DNA of 64,000 nt from Prochlorococcus sp. AG-347-G22 (GTDB taxonomy: Bacteria; Cyanobacteriota; Cyanobacteriia; PCC-6307; Cyanobiaceae), in assembly GCA_003281635.1 (NCBI GenBank), contig QCBK01000002.1, positions 1 through 64,000 on the forward strand, in the 5' to 3' direction. Positions 43,972 to 55,196 of this stretch are shown in pieces. The notes beneath the pieces are model-generated. The model saw nothing but the letters and a program-made list of their open reading frames with translations, ran no database searches and had not been told where the DNA came from. The position numbers and the translations under genes are program-made. The number at the start of each line of letters is the position of its first letter. The first letter of the stretch is position 1.

Positions 43972-44706
43972 ATGATACCCGCTTCACGAGGATTCAACCG
44001 CTTTAGTTCGCAACAATCCGGACAAAGTAAAATTAACTCTGTTGGAGAACGTTTTCCAATCAATAGAACTTTAATGGAAGTTATTAAAGGTCTAGATGGT
44101 GCAAGCACAGAAATGGTTGAGAGATCTAAAACAATATTTTTCCCTGGGGACCCTGCTGAAAGAGTTTATCTTATAAGAAGAGGAGCAGTAAGACTGTCAA
44201 GAGTTTATGAGTCAGGTGAAGAAATAACTGTTGCTCTTTTAAGAGAGAATAGTCTCTTTGGAGTTTTATCTCTTTTAACGGGCCATAGATCTGATCGTTT
44301 TTACCATGCTATAGCATTTACAAGAGTTGAAATGATAACAGCTCCTGCGAATTCTGTTTTAAGAGCTATAGAGGAAGATGCATCAGTAGGACTATTACTA
44401 TTACAGGGACTTTCGAGTAGGATCTTGCAAACTGAAACAATGATAGAAACTCTTACACATAGGGATATGTCTTCTCGTTTAGTAAGTTTTTTAATGGTTC
44501 TTTGTAGAGATTTTGGAGTTGCTGGTGAAAAAGGTATTACAATTGACTTAAGACTTTCACATCAGGCAATTGCTGAAGCTATTGGTTCTACGAGAGTAAC
44601 TATTACAAGATTATTGGGAGATTTAAAGGATTCAGGACTTCTTAATATTGAAAGAAAAAAAATTACAGTTTTCGATCCAATTGCTCTTGCAAAAAGATTT
44701 AATTGA
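43972..44706 (+). CDS. ntcA: Global nitrogen regulator NtcA (CRP/FNR family)
   Basis: [77 protein letters not shown]. Confidence 0.96.
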   Translation: MIPASRGFNRFSSQQSGQSKINSVGERFPINRTLMEVIKGLDGASTEMVERSKTIFFPGDPAERVYLIRRGAVRLSRVYESGEEITVALLRENSLFGVLSLLTGHRSDRFYHAIAFTRVEMITAPANSVLRAIEEDASVGLLLLQGLSSRILQTETMIETLTHRDMSSRLVSFLMVLCRDFGVAGEKGITIDLRLSHQAIAEAIGSTRVTITRLLGDLKDSGLLNIERKKITVFDPIALAKRFN

Positions 44707-44745
44707 TTCACTATAAATTATGATGTACTGAGTTTATACAAAAGT

Positions 44746-45711
44746 GTGGCTTGGATTTTAATTGTTTTCTTAATATTACTAGGGGGATTAATTGCGCCAT
44801 TTGGGGATATTCTTGGATCAAAGATTGGTAAAGCAAGATTTAGTATATTAAAATTAAGACCGAAAAAAACAGCAACTATTATAACGGTCATTACTGGTGG
44901 GTTTATTAGTTCGATATCAATTGGGTTATTAATTTTATTTAGTGAAGAATTCAGGCAAAGGCTTTTTGTCGATATTCCTTTTTTGCAAAAAACTTTAGAT
45001 GAAAGTAAAAAGGCTTTAATCCCTTTACAAGAAGAACGCAAGGAACTGGAAGTTAAAATTATTCAAAAAGAAGAGGAGTTAAATCAATTAAAAAATAATA
45101 TTAAAGAATTTAGGAGAGGAAATATTGTTATTAAAAGGGGACAAACTTTATTTATTGCTGAGATTAATTCTACCTCAAATGTAAAACTAGACTTCACAAA
45201 AATCTATAATCAAGCTGATAAATTTGTTAGAAAAATTGTTATCCCAATTAATAAAGAAGCAAAAAATATTCTTTTGTGGAGACCAAGTGATATTAAAAAA
45301 ATTGAGAAAATAGCTGCTAAGGATGGTAACTGGATTTTATTAATTAAATCAGCAACAAATGTTTTAAAAGGGGATAATTATGTTTTTGTATCTCCTGATT
45401 TATTAGAGAATAAATTCATAGTAAAAAAAGGTGATGTGATTACAAGTTCAATTATGGGAAAAAGTGATCTAAATCTTAAATCAATAAATTTAAAAATTAA
45501 ATATTTGCTTAGAGAAACAAGGGATAAAATTAAGTCAAAAGGATCGCAAGTTAGTGAAATTAAGACTAATGGAAATTTTGTAAAAAAAATTAGAGACTTT
45601 GTTCAAGAAAATCAAAATATAAAATTTAAGTTAGAAGTAGTCTCTTTGAGAGACAGTAAGACTGTAGAACCGATAGTCGTTGAAATAAATATTTTGAAAA
45701 TTAAATCTTAA
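44746..45711 (+). CDS. DUF3084-like membrane/coiled-coil protein (GTG start)
   Basis: GGLIAPFGDILGSKIGKARFSILKLRPKKTATIITVITGGFISS plus coiled coil. Confidence 0.8.
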   Translation: MAWILIVFLILLGGLIAPFGDILGSKIGKARFSILKLRPKKTATIITVITGGFISSISIGLLILFSEEFRQRLFVDIPFLQKTLDESKKALIPLQEERKELEVKIIQKEEELNQLKNNIKEFRRGNIVIKRGQTLFIAEINSTSNVKLDFTKIYNQADKFVRKIVIPINKEAKNILLWRPSDIKKIEKIAAKDGNWILLIKSATNVLKGDNYVFVSPDLLENKFIVKKGDVITSSIMGKSDLNLKSINLKIKYLLRETRDKIKSKGSQVSEIKTNGNFVKKIRDFVQENQNIKFKLEVVSLRDSKTVEPIVVEINILKIKS

Positions 45712-46149
45712 ATGTCTAAAGTAATAACAATTGATCCAGGAAAAAGCAAATGCGGCTTAGTCTTAGCTGAAATAAGTGAAAAAAAAGTTTATAAAGCGAT
45801 CATTATTAAAAGTGAATTACTTGAGAATTATGTCAGAAATTTAATTACCGCTGAGGACATATCACAAATTATTATTGGTAATGGAACAACCAGTAGAGAA
45901 ATTAGAGAAAAATTAAATTTTTTCAAAAAAGAAATAATAACTTTTGAGGAAAAAAATACTACCTATAGAGCTAAAATCAGATATTTTGAACTTTTCCCAA
46001 TTAGTGGACTGAAGTTTTTGATGCCTAGAGAGATTTTTATTCTTAATAAAAACCTTGATGCTATATCAGCTTTGATAATTCTAGAAGATTATTGCAAAAC
46101 GAAGTTTATTTTGAATCGAGATATAGATTTTAAAACTTGGCTGAAATAG
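45712..46149 (+). CDS. Conserved protein with RuvC/RNase H-like N-terminus
   Basis: MSKVITIDPGKSKCGLVLAE resembles RuvC-like strand 1; IIIGNGTTSREI; TTYRAKIRYFEL. Confidence 0.7.
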   Translation: MSKVITIDPGKSKCGLVLAEISEKKVYKAIIIKSELLENYVRNLITAEDISQIIIGNGTTSREIREKLNFFKKEIITFEEKNTTYRAKIRYFELFPISGLKFLMPREIFILNKNLDAISALIILEDYCKTKFILNRDIDFKTWLK

Positions 46150-46387
46150 CGAACTTATATTCATTACCTGCTTCTAACTGATAATCCTTTTTCAATAAAA
46201 ATTTCAATAAGGCATCTTCAATTAATGCTCTTCCCAAAGGAGGATTTACCGTTAATAAACCTTTATTGAAAGACCACGTAAAAGTCCATTTAAATTGACT
46301 AGCTTTTACATCACCCTGAATTTGCTTTTTTGAGAAGCAATATTCCTTAATACTTACGCTAGCAATCGTTTCAGGTTTAGAACGCAT
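46130..46387 (-). CDS. Conserved cyanobacterial protein (DUF3146-like)
   Basis: Intact ORF; 20-nt convergent overlap with 45712..46149. Confidence 0.65.
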   Translation of the reverse strand: MRSKPETIASVSIKEYCFSKKQIQGDVKASQFKWTFTWSFNKGLLTVNPPLGRALIEDALLKFLLKKDYQLEAGNEYKFAISAKF

Positions 46388-46390
46388 TTC

Positions 46391-46993
46391 TTAAGGTTGG
46401 CTACTATCAAAAGAATTTAATTCATTAATTATATATTCTTCTTTTTTCGTATTTAGTTGCTCGAGAGAATCTATTACTCTCCCAAACACTTTATCTAATA
46501 TTGATTTTTCTTCTGGAGAAATATTTCCTAAAACATGTGCAATGGTATTGAAATTATTTTTTCCTTTTATTAGAGGAGGTGACCCAATACCAATTCTTAT
46601 TCTTTTAAAGTTTTGCGTCTGTAATTGTTCAATGATACTTTTAAGTCCATTATGTCCACCTGAACTCCCCTTTCTTCTAAATCTTATTTTTCCAAGAGGA
46701 AGATCTTTATCATCGACTATTATGAAAATCTGATCTAAATTTAATTTGTACCAATCGACTATTGCTCGTACAGCATCACCACTGTTATTCATAAACGTAT
46801 TTGGTAAAAATAACCTGAAAGAAGAATTATTGAGTTCAAATTCTGAGTAGGAACTTTTAAGCTTATCTTTTAAAAGGAAATTTGAATTATATTTTTTCGC
46901 AAAATTTTCAAGAAGCTTGAAACCAATGTTATGCCTACTGTTGAAATATTTTTTACCAGGATTTCCAAGTCCAATTAAATATATTTCTTTCAT
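46391..46993 (-). CDS. pth: Peptidyl-tRNA hydrolase
   Basis: LIGLGNPGKKYFNSRHNIGFKLLE; IFIIVDDKDLPLGKIRFRRKGSSGGHNGLKSI. Confidence 0.96.
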   Translation of the reverse strand: MKEIYLIGLGNPGKKYFNSRHNIGFKLLENFAKKYNSNFLLKDKLKSSYSEFELNNSSFRLFLPNTFMNNSGDAVRAIVDWYKLNLDQIFIIVDDKDLPLGKIRFRRKGSSGGHNGLKSIIEQLQTQNFKRIRIGIGSPPLIKGKNNFNTIAHVLGNISPEEKSILDKVFGRVIDSLEQLNTKKEEYIINELNSFDSSQP

Positions 46994-47134
46994 GGTTTTA
47001 TTCTAAATCTCTTTTTATTGAGAATTATGAATATATATAAAATATAACTAACTAATAAAAATAAAAATTTTAAAAAAAAGTTATTTAGAAATCTTCACAT
47101 GAACCAAACAACTTTTCAAGAAAATTTTAGAAAC

Positions 47135-47335
47135 TTAGTTTCCGTTCCAATCTACAGAGAAACCTTGTAGTAGTAACGATTGATTATAAATTTGTAGAAG
47201 AATAACTAAAAAAACAAGTAGCAGTAGCCCTATGACCGTCATCACAGGAACTGCTCCCCAACCAGGTACCACTTTTCCTTGACCTGAATTGCCAATTGCT
47301 TTAAGAAGACTGCCTAAGGCTGTTTTTTGACCCAT
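47135..47335 (-). CDS. psbH: Photosystem II protein PsbH
   Basis: [47 protein letters not shown]. Confidence 0.95.
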
Positions 47336-47414
47336 TTGAATTCACTAAATCGAATATTATTTCGCTATTGTATAAGAACTTATACATAAATTGTTTACAA
47401 ACTTAGCAAAATTG

Positions 47415-47567
47415 ATGCAAACTTTATCATCTGCTCCAGATCCTGCAGTTTCCATAGCAGTAACAATTCTGGCATTACTTCTAGCTTTAACCGGTTTTGG
47501 ACTTTGGACTGCATTTGGACCCAAAGCTGCAAAGCTTACTGATCCATGGGATGATCATGACGATTAA
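47415..47567 (+). CDS. psbN: PsbN protein (50 aa)
   Basis: MQTLSSAPDPAVSIAVTILALLLALTGFGLWTAFGPKAAKLTDPWDDHDD; divergent to psbH; below ORF-track cutoff. Confidence 0.95.
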   Translation: MQTLSSAPDPAVSIAVTILALLLALTGFGLWTAFGPKAAKLTDPWDDHDD

Positions 47568-47674
47568 TATCCTTAAAGTATTTCAAAATTTTCCAAAAAT
47601 ACAAAAAGTAAACAATTAACCATAGTTTAATCATAAATTTAATAGGATATAAATCTGTTAGCACTTGTAATTCC

Positions 47675-47803
47675 ATGCTCGCCTTAAAAATTTCTGTTTA
47701 CACTATTGTCTTTTTCTTCGTTGGAATATTTCTTTTTGGATTTTTAGCAAGTGACCCAACAAGAACACCAAACAGAAAGGATTTAGAAAGTCCTCAAGAT
47801 TAA
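47675..47803 (+). CDS. psbI: Photosystem II protein PsbI (42 aa)
   Basis: [42 protein letters not shown]; below ORF-track cutoff. Confidence 0.95.
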
Positions 47804-47824
47804 TCTCTAAATTAAATTTGTAAA

Positions 47825-49819
47825 TTGATTTCTGGAATTCAAAAAAAAGTAATATTTTTCTTATTTCTGTTTATTAATTTCTTACCACCATCTAAATCCG
47901 CTGAATTCGAAAAAACTAATAAAAATATCAATAATCACAATACTAAATTGATTTGGTCATTAATCTCTGATGAAAAGGTTTTTTCAAATTCTAAAAAAAT
48001 TTCTGACAATAATTTTTCTCATGTAAATTTATCACAGAAAAAACTTGATCCACTTTTACTGGTCAAAGCCGAAAAGCAAAGAGAGTTAATAATACAATCT
48101 GATAAACAGTCCGAAATAGATGATGTTATTTATGCAGAGGGAAATGTATCCGTTTCCCATAGAGGCAAAAAGCTTAGAGCAGATACTGTAATTTACGATA
48201 AGTTAAATAAAAAAATTAGTGCTAATGGAAATATATTTTTGGAATTAGGGGGTCAATTCTTTAAAGTTGCACAACTAGAGTATAATTTTATCAGTGAAAA
48301 AGGGCATTTGTTAGATGTTGAGGGTTCTATTAATACCAATTCATTGATAGATGACTTATCGACAAATTTCAGCGTATTAGACTCTAAAACAATAGAAAAT
48401 TTTCTTGAATTTAAAAAAAAAGAAGCTTTAAATACTCCTGGCAAAGTTGAAAATTGGTTATTTTATACAGATAAAATATCTATAGATGGTAAAAAATGGG
48501 AAAGCAATAAGGCTATATTTAGTAATGATTTACTTGAATCGAAACAGGTTAAATTAGCCATTAATTCATTAAGAGTTATTTCTGAAGCAGAGAAATTACG
48601 ATTTAAGTCATCAATAAACTATTTAATATTTGAAGAAAAAGTTTCAATTCCATTTTGGCTTGGAGATAGAAGTTTAAAAAAATCTGGAGAATTTTTTGAC
48701 TTTGAAAATAGGTGGAATTTAGGATATGAAAATTTAGATAAGGATGGGTATTTTATTGGTAGGAAATTTAACCCTATAGATATTTCTGATGATTTTGTTC
48801 TTTATTTAGAGCCGCAATTTTTAATTCAAAGGTCATTAAAAGGTAATACAAAGAGTTTTGTAAAAAAGGACGAGTCAATCACTTCAGATAGAGTTGAGAG
48901 AAATGCGAGTTTTGAAGATTATTTTGCTCTGAAATCCAAGATAAAAGGCACAATAAAAAATTGGGATTTAGAAATAGTCAAGAATTTAAATTCTCTTGAT
49001 TTTGATAAATTTTCAGATGCATTTAGATTGAAAACTAAATTGAGTAAAGAGACAAATTTTTTTGGTACACAATGGAATAAAAGCTTTTACGGAATTTATA
49101 GAGAGAGGATTTGGAATGGTTCTTTGGGTGAAGCAGAAATCTACTCAGGTTATGGTTCAATAATTCAAAAAGAAAATACTTGGATTGTTGATGATATTAA
49201 AAAGACAGAATTGTTATCTTTAGGTTTGGCCAACCTAACAGCGGAGGCTTTGAATACTAAAGAATTGGTAACTAACCTAAAAGGTAATTTGTTTTATTCA
49301 CTTGATCAGATATTTCCGATTAGTATCGTAGATCCTAAAAAGAAATCTATTGATAATTCATATAAGTACATTCCTGAACCAATCACAAAAGGCTTAAGTC
49401 TTAATTCAAGATTGGAAGCATCATATTCTTTCTATGAAAATGGAGATCATCAAGAATATTTAGGTCTAGGTATAGGCCCAGAATTAATTTTTGGTAATTT
49501 TAAAAATAAAACTTTTGACTATACTCGTATTAGTTTTTTACCTTTCTATAAATTTGATAGTGGGGAAAGTGTGTTTAAGTTTGATCAGAATTATGAGAAC
49601 TTCACCTTAGATATTTCTTTTGATCAGCAATTATATGGACCAATCATCCTCAAAAGTTTCGGGAGTTTGAACTTAACTAATGATGCAAATAATTATGGTG
49701 AATTTATAGATTCTAAAATTTCTTTAAATTGGAAAAAAAGATCCTATGAATTTGGTATTTTTTATCAACCTCATAATCAAGTAGGAGGTATTTCTTTTAG
49801 TCTCTATGGATTTGAGTAA
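47825..49819 (+). CDS. LptD/OstA-like outer membrane protein (DUF3769-type), TTG start
   Basis: OstA-like DDVIYAEGNVSVSHRGKKLRADTVIYDKLNKKISANGNIFLE and alternating beta-strand C-terminal region. Confidence 0.7.
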   Translation: MISGIQKKVIFFLFLFINFLPPSKSAEFEKTNKNINNHNTKLIWSLISDEKVFSNSKKISDNNFSHVNLSQKKLDPLLLVKAEKQRELIIQSDKQSEIDDVIYAEGNVSVSHRGKKLRADTVIYDKLNKKISANGNIFLELGGQFFKVAQLEYNFISEKGHLLDVEGSINTNSLIDDLSTNFSVLDSKTIENFLEFKKKEALNTPGKVENWLFYTDKISIDGKKWESNKAIFSNDLLESKQVKLAINSLRVISEAEKLRFKSSINYLIFEEKVSIPFWLGDRSLKKSGEFFDFENRWNLGYENLDKDGYFIGRKFNPIDISDDFVLYLEPQFLIQRSLKGNTKSFVKKDESITSDRVERNASFEDYFALKSKIKGTIKNWDLEIVKNLNSLDFDKFSDAFRLKTKLSKETNFFGTQWNKSFYGIYRERIWNGSLGEAEIYSGYGSIIQKENTWIVDDIKKTELLSLGLANLTAEALNTKELVTNLKGNLFYSLDQIFPISIVDPKKKSIDNSYKYIPEPITKGLSLNSRLEASYSFYENGDHQEYLGLGIGPELIFGNFKNKTFDYTRISFLPFYKFDSGESVFKFDQNYENFTLDISFDQQLYGPIILKSFGSLNLTNDANNYGEFIDSKISLNWKKRSYEFGIFYQPHNQVGGISFSLYGFE

Positions 49820-50443
49820 CTATAACAAATTAGTATTAAATTTTATGTAGGGTAATTGGTTAAATTTATTTTCTATTAAATTTTTATTATCAAGTAATGT
49901 TGAAGTAGCATCCCACTCTCCTGATAAAAACATTTTTCTTGAGCTTTCCTTAATCTCAAGATTGAAATTTAAATCTTTTGATTTTGCTAAGGAGTTTTTC
50001 AAGTCAATTTCTAAAAATAAAAATCGAGTACAGCAATAGTTTTGTATTTCATCTATAACTTTTTTAGGTAGCGTTAAACATGGAATTCCTATTGCAATGC
50101 AATTGCTATAAAAAATGTCAGCAAAACTCTCTCCTATGATTGCTTTTATACCCCATCTCATAAGCGCTTGGGGGGCATGTTCCCTGCTGGAACCACATCC
50201 AAAATTGCTATTAACAATTAGTATCGAAGCTTTTTTGTTTTCCTCTAGATCAAAAGGATGCTTTCCTTTTAAAGTTTTTCTATCGTCCTCAAAAACAGAT
50301 TCGCCCAATGAATCAAAGTTAACACACTTTAAAAAACGTGCTGGAATTATCCGATCTGTATCAATGTCGTCTCCGATTAATGAGATACATTGCCCGTTTA
50401 TATTTGAAATTTTTCCAATTGGTGGGGTAAACTCTGATTTCAT
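49820..50443 (-). CDS. leuD: 3-isopropylmalate dehydratase small subunit
   Basis: DDIDTDRIIPARFLK; NFGCGSSREHAPQAL. Confidence 0.95.
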   Translation of the reverse strand: MKSEFTPPIGKISNINGQCISLIGDDIDTDRIIPARFLKCVNFDSLGESVFEDDRKTLKGKHPFDLEENKKASILIVNSNFGCGSSREHAPQALMRWGIKAIIGESFADIFYSNCIAIGIPCLTLPKKVIDEIQNYCCTRFLFLEIDLKNSLAKSKDLNFNLEIKESSRKMFLSGEWDATSTLLDNKNLIENKFNQLPYIKFNTNLL

Positions 50444-51849
50444 CAGTTTATAAATTCTCTAACGTCACTGACTTTGCCATTAATTGCAGCAGCAGCAACC
50501 ATTGCTGGACTCATGAGAAGTGTTCTGCCACTGGGAGATCCTTGCCTACCCTTGAAATTTCTATTACTAGAACTAGCACTAACTTGATTACCTATTAGCT
50601 TATCTGAATTCATTGCTAAACACATTGAGCAGCCAGGCTCTCTCCATTGAAATCCAGAATCCTTAAAAATCTGATCAATACCTTCTTGTTTTGCTTCATT
50701 TGCCACTTTTTCTGAACCCGGAACTGCAAATGCTTTGACATTTTTGGATACTTTTTTTCCTTCTAATACTTTAGCTGCAACTCTTAAGTCACTGATTCTT
50801 CCGTTTGTGCAACTACCTATGAAACAAACGTCTACAGGAGTATCTTTTATTAATTGTCCTGGCTTGAAACTCATGTATTCATAAGCCTCTTTTGCAACTA
50901 ATTTATCATTTGGGGATAAGTCATCTAAAAGAGGGATTTGTTGATTAATGCTTATACTTTGACCGGGAGTAATCCCCCAGGTTACGGTTGGTTCTACTTT
51001 AGAAGCATCTAATTTAATTACATCATCATAAATTGAATTCCCATCGCTTTTTAATGTTTTCCACCATCTGAGTGCTTTATCCCAATGCTCATTTTTTGGA
51101 GCACATAATTTATTTTTAATATAACTAAAGGTCTTTTCATCAGGGTTAATGTAGCCGCATCTTGCTCCCCCTTCAATAGACATATTGCATATCGTCATCC
51201 TTTCTTCCATAGATAATTCATTTATCGCAGGCCCTGCAAATTCATATGCAAAACCTACTCCTGCCTTTACACCAAGTATATTAATGATATGAAGGATTAA
51301 ATCCTTAGCATAAACACCCTTAGATAATTTATTTTCACACCAAATCTGCCTCACTTTCAATTTGTTCATGGCTAAGGTTTGGGTAGCAAGAACATCTCTT
51401 ACTTGACTTGTACCTATCCCAAAAGCAATTGACCCAAAAGCTCCATGAGTTGAAGTATGAGAATCTCCGCAAGCGATTGTCATTCCTGGCTGAGTTAGGC
51501 CTAATTCGGGTGCTACTACATGAACTATTCCTTGATTACCACTACCAATATTAAAAAATCTTATTTTATTTTCTAAGCAATTCTTCTCAAGTGTTTCAAT
51601 CATTTGCTCAGCTAGATTATCTTTGAAAGGCCTGCTCTGATTATCAGTTGGCACAATATGATCAACAGTGGCAACAGTTCTATCCGGGAATTTTACTTTT
51701 AATTTTTTGTCCTTTAAAGCACCAAATGCTTGAGGACTCGTCACTTCATGGATAAGATGAAGACCAATAAATATTTGATCAGATCCACCAGGAAGACTTG
51801 AAACTTTATGTAAATCCCAAACTTTATCAAATAGGGTATCTTGACTCAA
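50443..51849 (-). CDS. leuC: 3-isopropylmalate dehydratase large subunit
   Basis: [57 protein letters not shown]. Confidence 0.97.
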   Translation of the reverse strand: MSQDTLFDKVWDLHKVSSLPGGSDQIFIGLHLIHEVTSPQAFGALKDKKLKVKFPDRTVATVDHIVPTDNQSRPFKDNLAEQMIETLEKNCLENKIRFFNIGSGNQGIVHVVAPELGLTQPGMTIACGDSHTSTHGAFGSIAFGIGTSQVRDVLATQTLAMNKLKVRQIWCENKLSKGVYAKDLILHIINILGVKAGVGFAYEFAGPAINELSMEERMTICNMSIEGGARCGYINPDEKTFSYIKNKLCAPKNEHWDKALRWWKTLKSDGNSIYDDVIKLDASKVEPTVTWGITPGQSISINQQIPLLDDLSPNDKLVAKEAYEYMSFKPGQLIKDTPVDVCFIGSCTNGRISDLRVAAKVLEGKKVSKNVKAFAVPGSEKVANEAKQEGIDQIFKDSGFQWREPGCSMCLAMNSDKLIGNQVSASSSNRNFKGRQGSPSGRTLLMSPAMVAAAAINGKVSDVREFIN

Positions 51850-51862
51850 TTTGTAAAAATAG

Positions 51863-53137
51863 TTACTTACTATTCGATAATAGGATTAATCGGAGGCTGT
51901 TCAAACACACATTTACACTTAGTGTTTGAATTTCTTTTCTATTTCGGGTTGAGTTAAATATTTTTTTTAAATTAGTTATATGATTATTTGGTCCAGAAAT
52001 TGATATATAGACAAGTCCAACCGGTTTATCTTGACTGCCTCCGTTAGGCCCAGCTATTCCACTAATTGCTATTGCCCAATCTGCTCCTAATTTCTCTTTT
52101 ACATTAATTGCCATGGACTCACAAACTTCTTCAGAAACAGCTCCATATTGTGTAAGCTTCTCTTCAGAAACATTTAATAATGAATTTTTTAGCTCATTAC
52201 TGTAGGAAACTATACTACCTTTAAAAACTTGAGATGAGCCTGATATTGATGTTAGTGATGAAGATAGAAGGCCTCCTGTGCAGGATTCAGCAAAAACTAT
52301 AGTTTGGTTCCTCTCGGTTAATTCTTTTATTAAAACGCCAGGAAGAGTATCATTATCCTCTCCAAAAATAAATTTCGAAAAATCTTTTTTTAATTTTTCT
52401 TTTACAGGTTTAATTATATTTTTTGCTTCTAGATGATTCTTTGCTCGCGCTGTGATTCTTAGTTTGACTTCTCCTAAATTTGCATATGGAGCAACGGTGG
52501 GGTTTTGAAGATTTAATATATCATTAATTTTTTCTGCAACACTAGATTCTCCAATACCTGCAAATTTAAGAGTATTTGAATAAAAGGAATAATTATCAGA
52601 GAATTTGGTTTTAATGAAATCACACGCCGTCTCTTCCCACATGGTTTTCATTTCACTTGGTACTCCTGGGAAAGTAAGAATAGTAAATCCTTTTATTGGT
52701 TCCCATATCATTCCTGGAGCAGTGCCCCTAGGGTTATTAATTATTTGAGCATTTTTTGGGAAGAGACATTGTTTCCTTAAGCTAGATGAATCTTCCTCGA
52801 GTTTTGAATTTGGCAGTTTTTGTTTAATTTCATCCCATAGGTGCGTTCTTTCAGAAAGAGTTGCATTAAAAGATTTGGCGATTGCTTCAGTAGTTAAGTC
52901 ATCTGGGGTGGGTCCCAAGCCACCAGTTGTAATTAAAAGTTCACTTCTTTTCGATATTTCTTGAATTACTTTTATAATTCGATCACAATTATCACCTACA
53001 GTTGATTGCCTAAAATGATTTAAGCCTAATTTAGATAACTGTTCAGAAATCCATTGAGCATTTGTATTTATAATATTTCCTAAGAGTAGCTCTGTTCCAA
53101 TAGAAAGAATTTCAACTCCCTTGGAGTTAGGACTCAT
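51863..53137 (-). CDS. cinA: CinA-like competence/damage-inducible protein
   Basis: [73 protein letters not shown]. Confidence 0.94.
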   Translation of the reverse strand: MSPNSKGVEILSIGTELLLGNIINTNAQWISEQLSKLGLNHFRQSTVGDNCDRIIKVIQEISKRSELLITTGGLGPTPDDLTTEAIAKSFNATLSERTHLWDEIKQKLPNSKLEEDSSSLRKQCLFPKNAQIINNPRGTAPGMIWEPIKGFTILTFPGVPSEMKTMWEETACDFIKTKFSDNYSFYSNTLKFAGIGESSVAEKINDILNLQNPTVAPYANLGEVKLRITARAKNHLEAKNIIKPVKEKLKKDFSKFIFGEDNDTLPGVLIKELTERNQTIVFAESCTGGLLSSSLTSISGSSQVFKGSIVSYSNELKNSLLNVSEEKLTQYGAVSEEVCESMAINVKEKLGADWAIAISGIAGPNGGSQDKPVGLVYISISGPNNHITNLKKIFNSTRNRKEIQTLSVNVCLNSLRLILLSNSK

Positions 53138-54405
53138 TTAATTAATGCTTCAAGTTTGCCTTCATAAAGAGGAAAACGATTACATAAGGTTAATACTCTC
53201 TCTTTACATTGACTTTCAATTAGTGAATCGTCTGGATTAAGTAATCTATCAGCAATAATTTCGCCAACTTCAGCAAAAGCATTCTCATTAAAGCCTCTAG
53301 TAGTTAAAGCAGCAGTTCCCAATCTTAGTCCGCTGGTTACAAAAGGTGATTCTGGGTCAAATGGAACGGTATTTTTATTTGCAGTAATATTCACTTCACT
53401 TACAAGCAAGTCAGCAATTTTACCAGTCATATTGATACTTCTTAAATCGAGTAAAACAATATGGTTATCAGTGCCGCCACTCACGATATTGATACCTCTA
53501 TTTATTAAAGTTGAAGCTAGAACTTTTGCATTTTTTATTACTTGTTGGGAATAATTAATGAAATCTGGCTGCAAGGCTTCTCCAAATGCAACTGCTTTAG
53601 CGGCAATTATATGTTCGAGGGGACCACCCTGAGTTCCTGGGAAAACAGATTTATCAAATTTCTTCCCAAATTCTGCATCTTTACATAAGATAAGTCCCCC
53701 TCTAGGCCCTCTTAATGTTTTATGAGTAGTTGTAGTTACTACATCACAATAAGGTATTGGATTTGGGTGAAGTTTACTTGCTACAAGACCAGCAATATGT
53801 GCAATATCAGCCATTAAGAAAGCACCAACTTCATCTGCAATATTTCTAAATGATTCAAAATTGATCGTTCTTGGATAAGCAGAATATCCGCATATGATCA
53901 ATTTTGGTTTTGTTTCAAGTGCTATCTCTCTTATTTCATCAAAATTTAACTCACTAGTTTCTTTATTTACACCATAGTGAACTGCATTGAACCACTTACC
54001 ACTCATATTTACTGGAGACCCATGAGTTAAGTGTCCACCATGAGATAAATCCATCCCCATGATTGTGTCTCCAGGTTGAAGCAGACTTAGGAAAACAGCT
54101 GCATTTGCCTGTGCTCCACTATGGGGTTGAACATTAGCCCAATTTGCACTAAATAATTTTTTCGCTCTCTGAATAGCTAATTCTTCGATTTCATCAACAA
54201 ATTCACATCCCCCGTAATATCTTTTTTGAGGTAATCCCTCGGCGTATTTATTTGTAAGGACTGAACCTTGAGCCTGCATAACGGCAATTGATGCGAAATT
54301 TTCGCTTGCTATTAACTCAAGATGAGTTTCCTGCCTATTTTTTTCAGAGTTGATAAAATTTGATATTACTGGATCACTTTCTTTAAGCTTTTTAAGGATA
54401 TTCAT
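53134..54405 (-). CDS. glyA: Serine hydroxymethyltransferase
   Basis: [45 protein letters not shown]. Confidence 0.97.
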   Translation of the reverse strand: MNILKKLKESDPVISNFINSEKNRQETHLELIASENFASIAVMQAQGSVLTNKYAEGLPQKRYYGGCEFVDEIEELAIQRAKKLFSANWANVQPHSGAQANAAVFLSLLQPGDTIMGMDLSHGGHLTHGSPVNMSGKWFNAVHYGVNKETSELNFDEIREIALETKPKLIICGYSAYPRTINFESFRNIADEVGAFLMADIAHIAGLVASKLHPNPIPYCDVVTTTTHKTLRGPRGGLILCKDAEFGKKFDKSVFPGTQGGPLEHIIAAKAVAFGEALQPDFINYSQQVIKNAKVLASTLINRGINIVSGGTDNHIVLLDLRSINMTGKIADLLVSEVNITANKNTVPFDPESPFVTSGLRLGTAALTTRGFNENAFAEVGEIIADRLLNPDDSLIESQCKERVLTLCNRFPLYEGKLEALIK

Positions 54406-54482
54406 TGAATTTGATAAGTAATACCCATAATATAGACGATATTTTTTAGAAAAATATAAAAAGAATATTTCAGAATTTTAAA

Positions 54483-54556
54483 CGCGCCTGGAGAGATTCG
54501 AACTCCCGACACCCTGATCCGTAGTCAGGTGCTCTAATCCACTGAGCTACAGGCGC
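54483..54556 (-). tRNA. tRNA-Arg (anticodon ACG)
   Basis: Reverse strand GCGCCTGTAGCTCAGTGGATTAGAGCACCTGACTACGGATCAGGGTGTCGGGAGTTCGAATCTCTCCAGGCGC; anticodon loop CTACGGA. Confidence 0.96.
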
Positions 54557-54642
54557 ATAATTATGTAATATCTCTGTTTCAGGGTCTCTTAGTCAACTAG
54601 ATTTCGGGTAAAATGTGTATTATTAACAATCTAATTATTAAT

Positions 54643-54894
54643 ATGCCTATAAAGTGGTACGGAAATGGTGATTTAGAAGATCCTATCTATAAACATTTTT
54701 CTCGAATAGTAAATTTTGTTATTCACTGCATGATATTTACGGCGATTGTAAGTGGCACGTGGCTTTTAAAAGAGATTAAATATGAAATCTCTTTTTTTAA
54801 TAGTTTTGCAATTTTCTGGTCAGTTCTTTTAGCCTCCCATTTACTTTTCGTAATTATAAAAAAACCTAAAGATACTTCAAAACAATCAACTTAA
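54643..54894 (+). CDS. Small conserved membrane protein
   Basis: MPIKWYGNGDLEDPIYKHFSRIVNFVIHCMIFTAIVSGTWLL with two TM segments; likely start 54643 rather than 54613. Confidence 0.65.
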   Translation: MPIKWYGNGDLEDPIYKHFSRIVNFVIHCMIFTAIVSGTWLLKEIKYEISFFNSFAIFWSVLLASHLLFVIIKKPKDTSKQST

Positions 54895-54908
54895 ATTAAT
54901 TTATATTT

Positions 54909-55193
54909 ATGGACTCTCAGATACGTATAAGTGATCTAGAAAATGTTATTTCCGAAAAGGTTTTTATTAAAATAGAAAAGTGGAATTTGTATCTTGGAGA
55001 CGCTGGCCTAGCCAGGCATCTTGCTATTGAATGTATTAGCAATAAAGATCAAGGTCCATTGGAGGCTGCAAAATTAAGTTTGAAATCAATAAATGTAAAA
55101 GTAGGGGATGGTGTTAATAGTATTCCACTGATTAATTTAATCACTAACTCACAAATTCAAGAATTAGAGGAGATTTTGGAAAGTTTTTTTTAA
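54909..55193 (+). CDS. DUF3181-like conserved protein
   Basis: KVFIKIEKWNLYLGDAGLARHLAIECI. Confidence 0.7.
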   Translation: MDSQIRISDLENVISEKVFIKIEKWNLYLGDAGLARHLAIECISNKDQGPLEAAKLSLKSINVKVGDGVNSIPLINLITNSQIQELEEILESFF

Positions 55194-55196
55194 AAA

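Noticed and set aside
47100-47171. 23-aa plus-strand frame [23 protein letters not shown] running into the psbH 3' end
   Set aside because: Antisense to psbH and very short; cannot be separated from chance.
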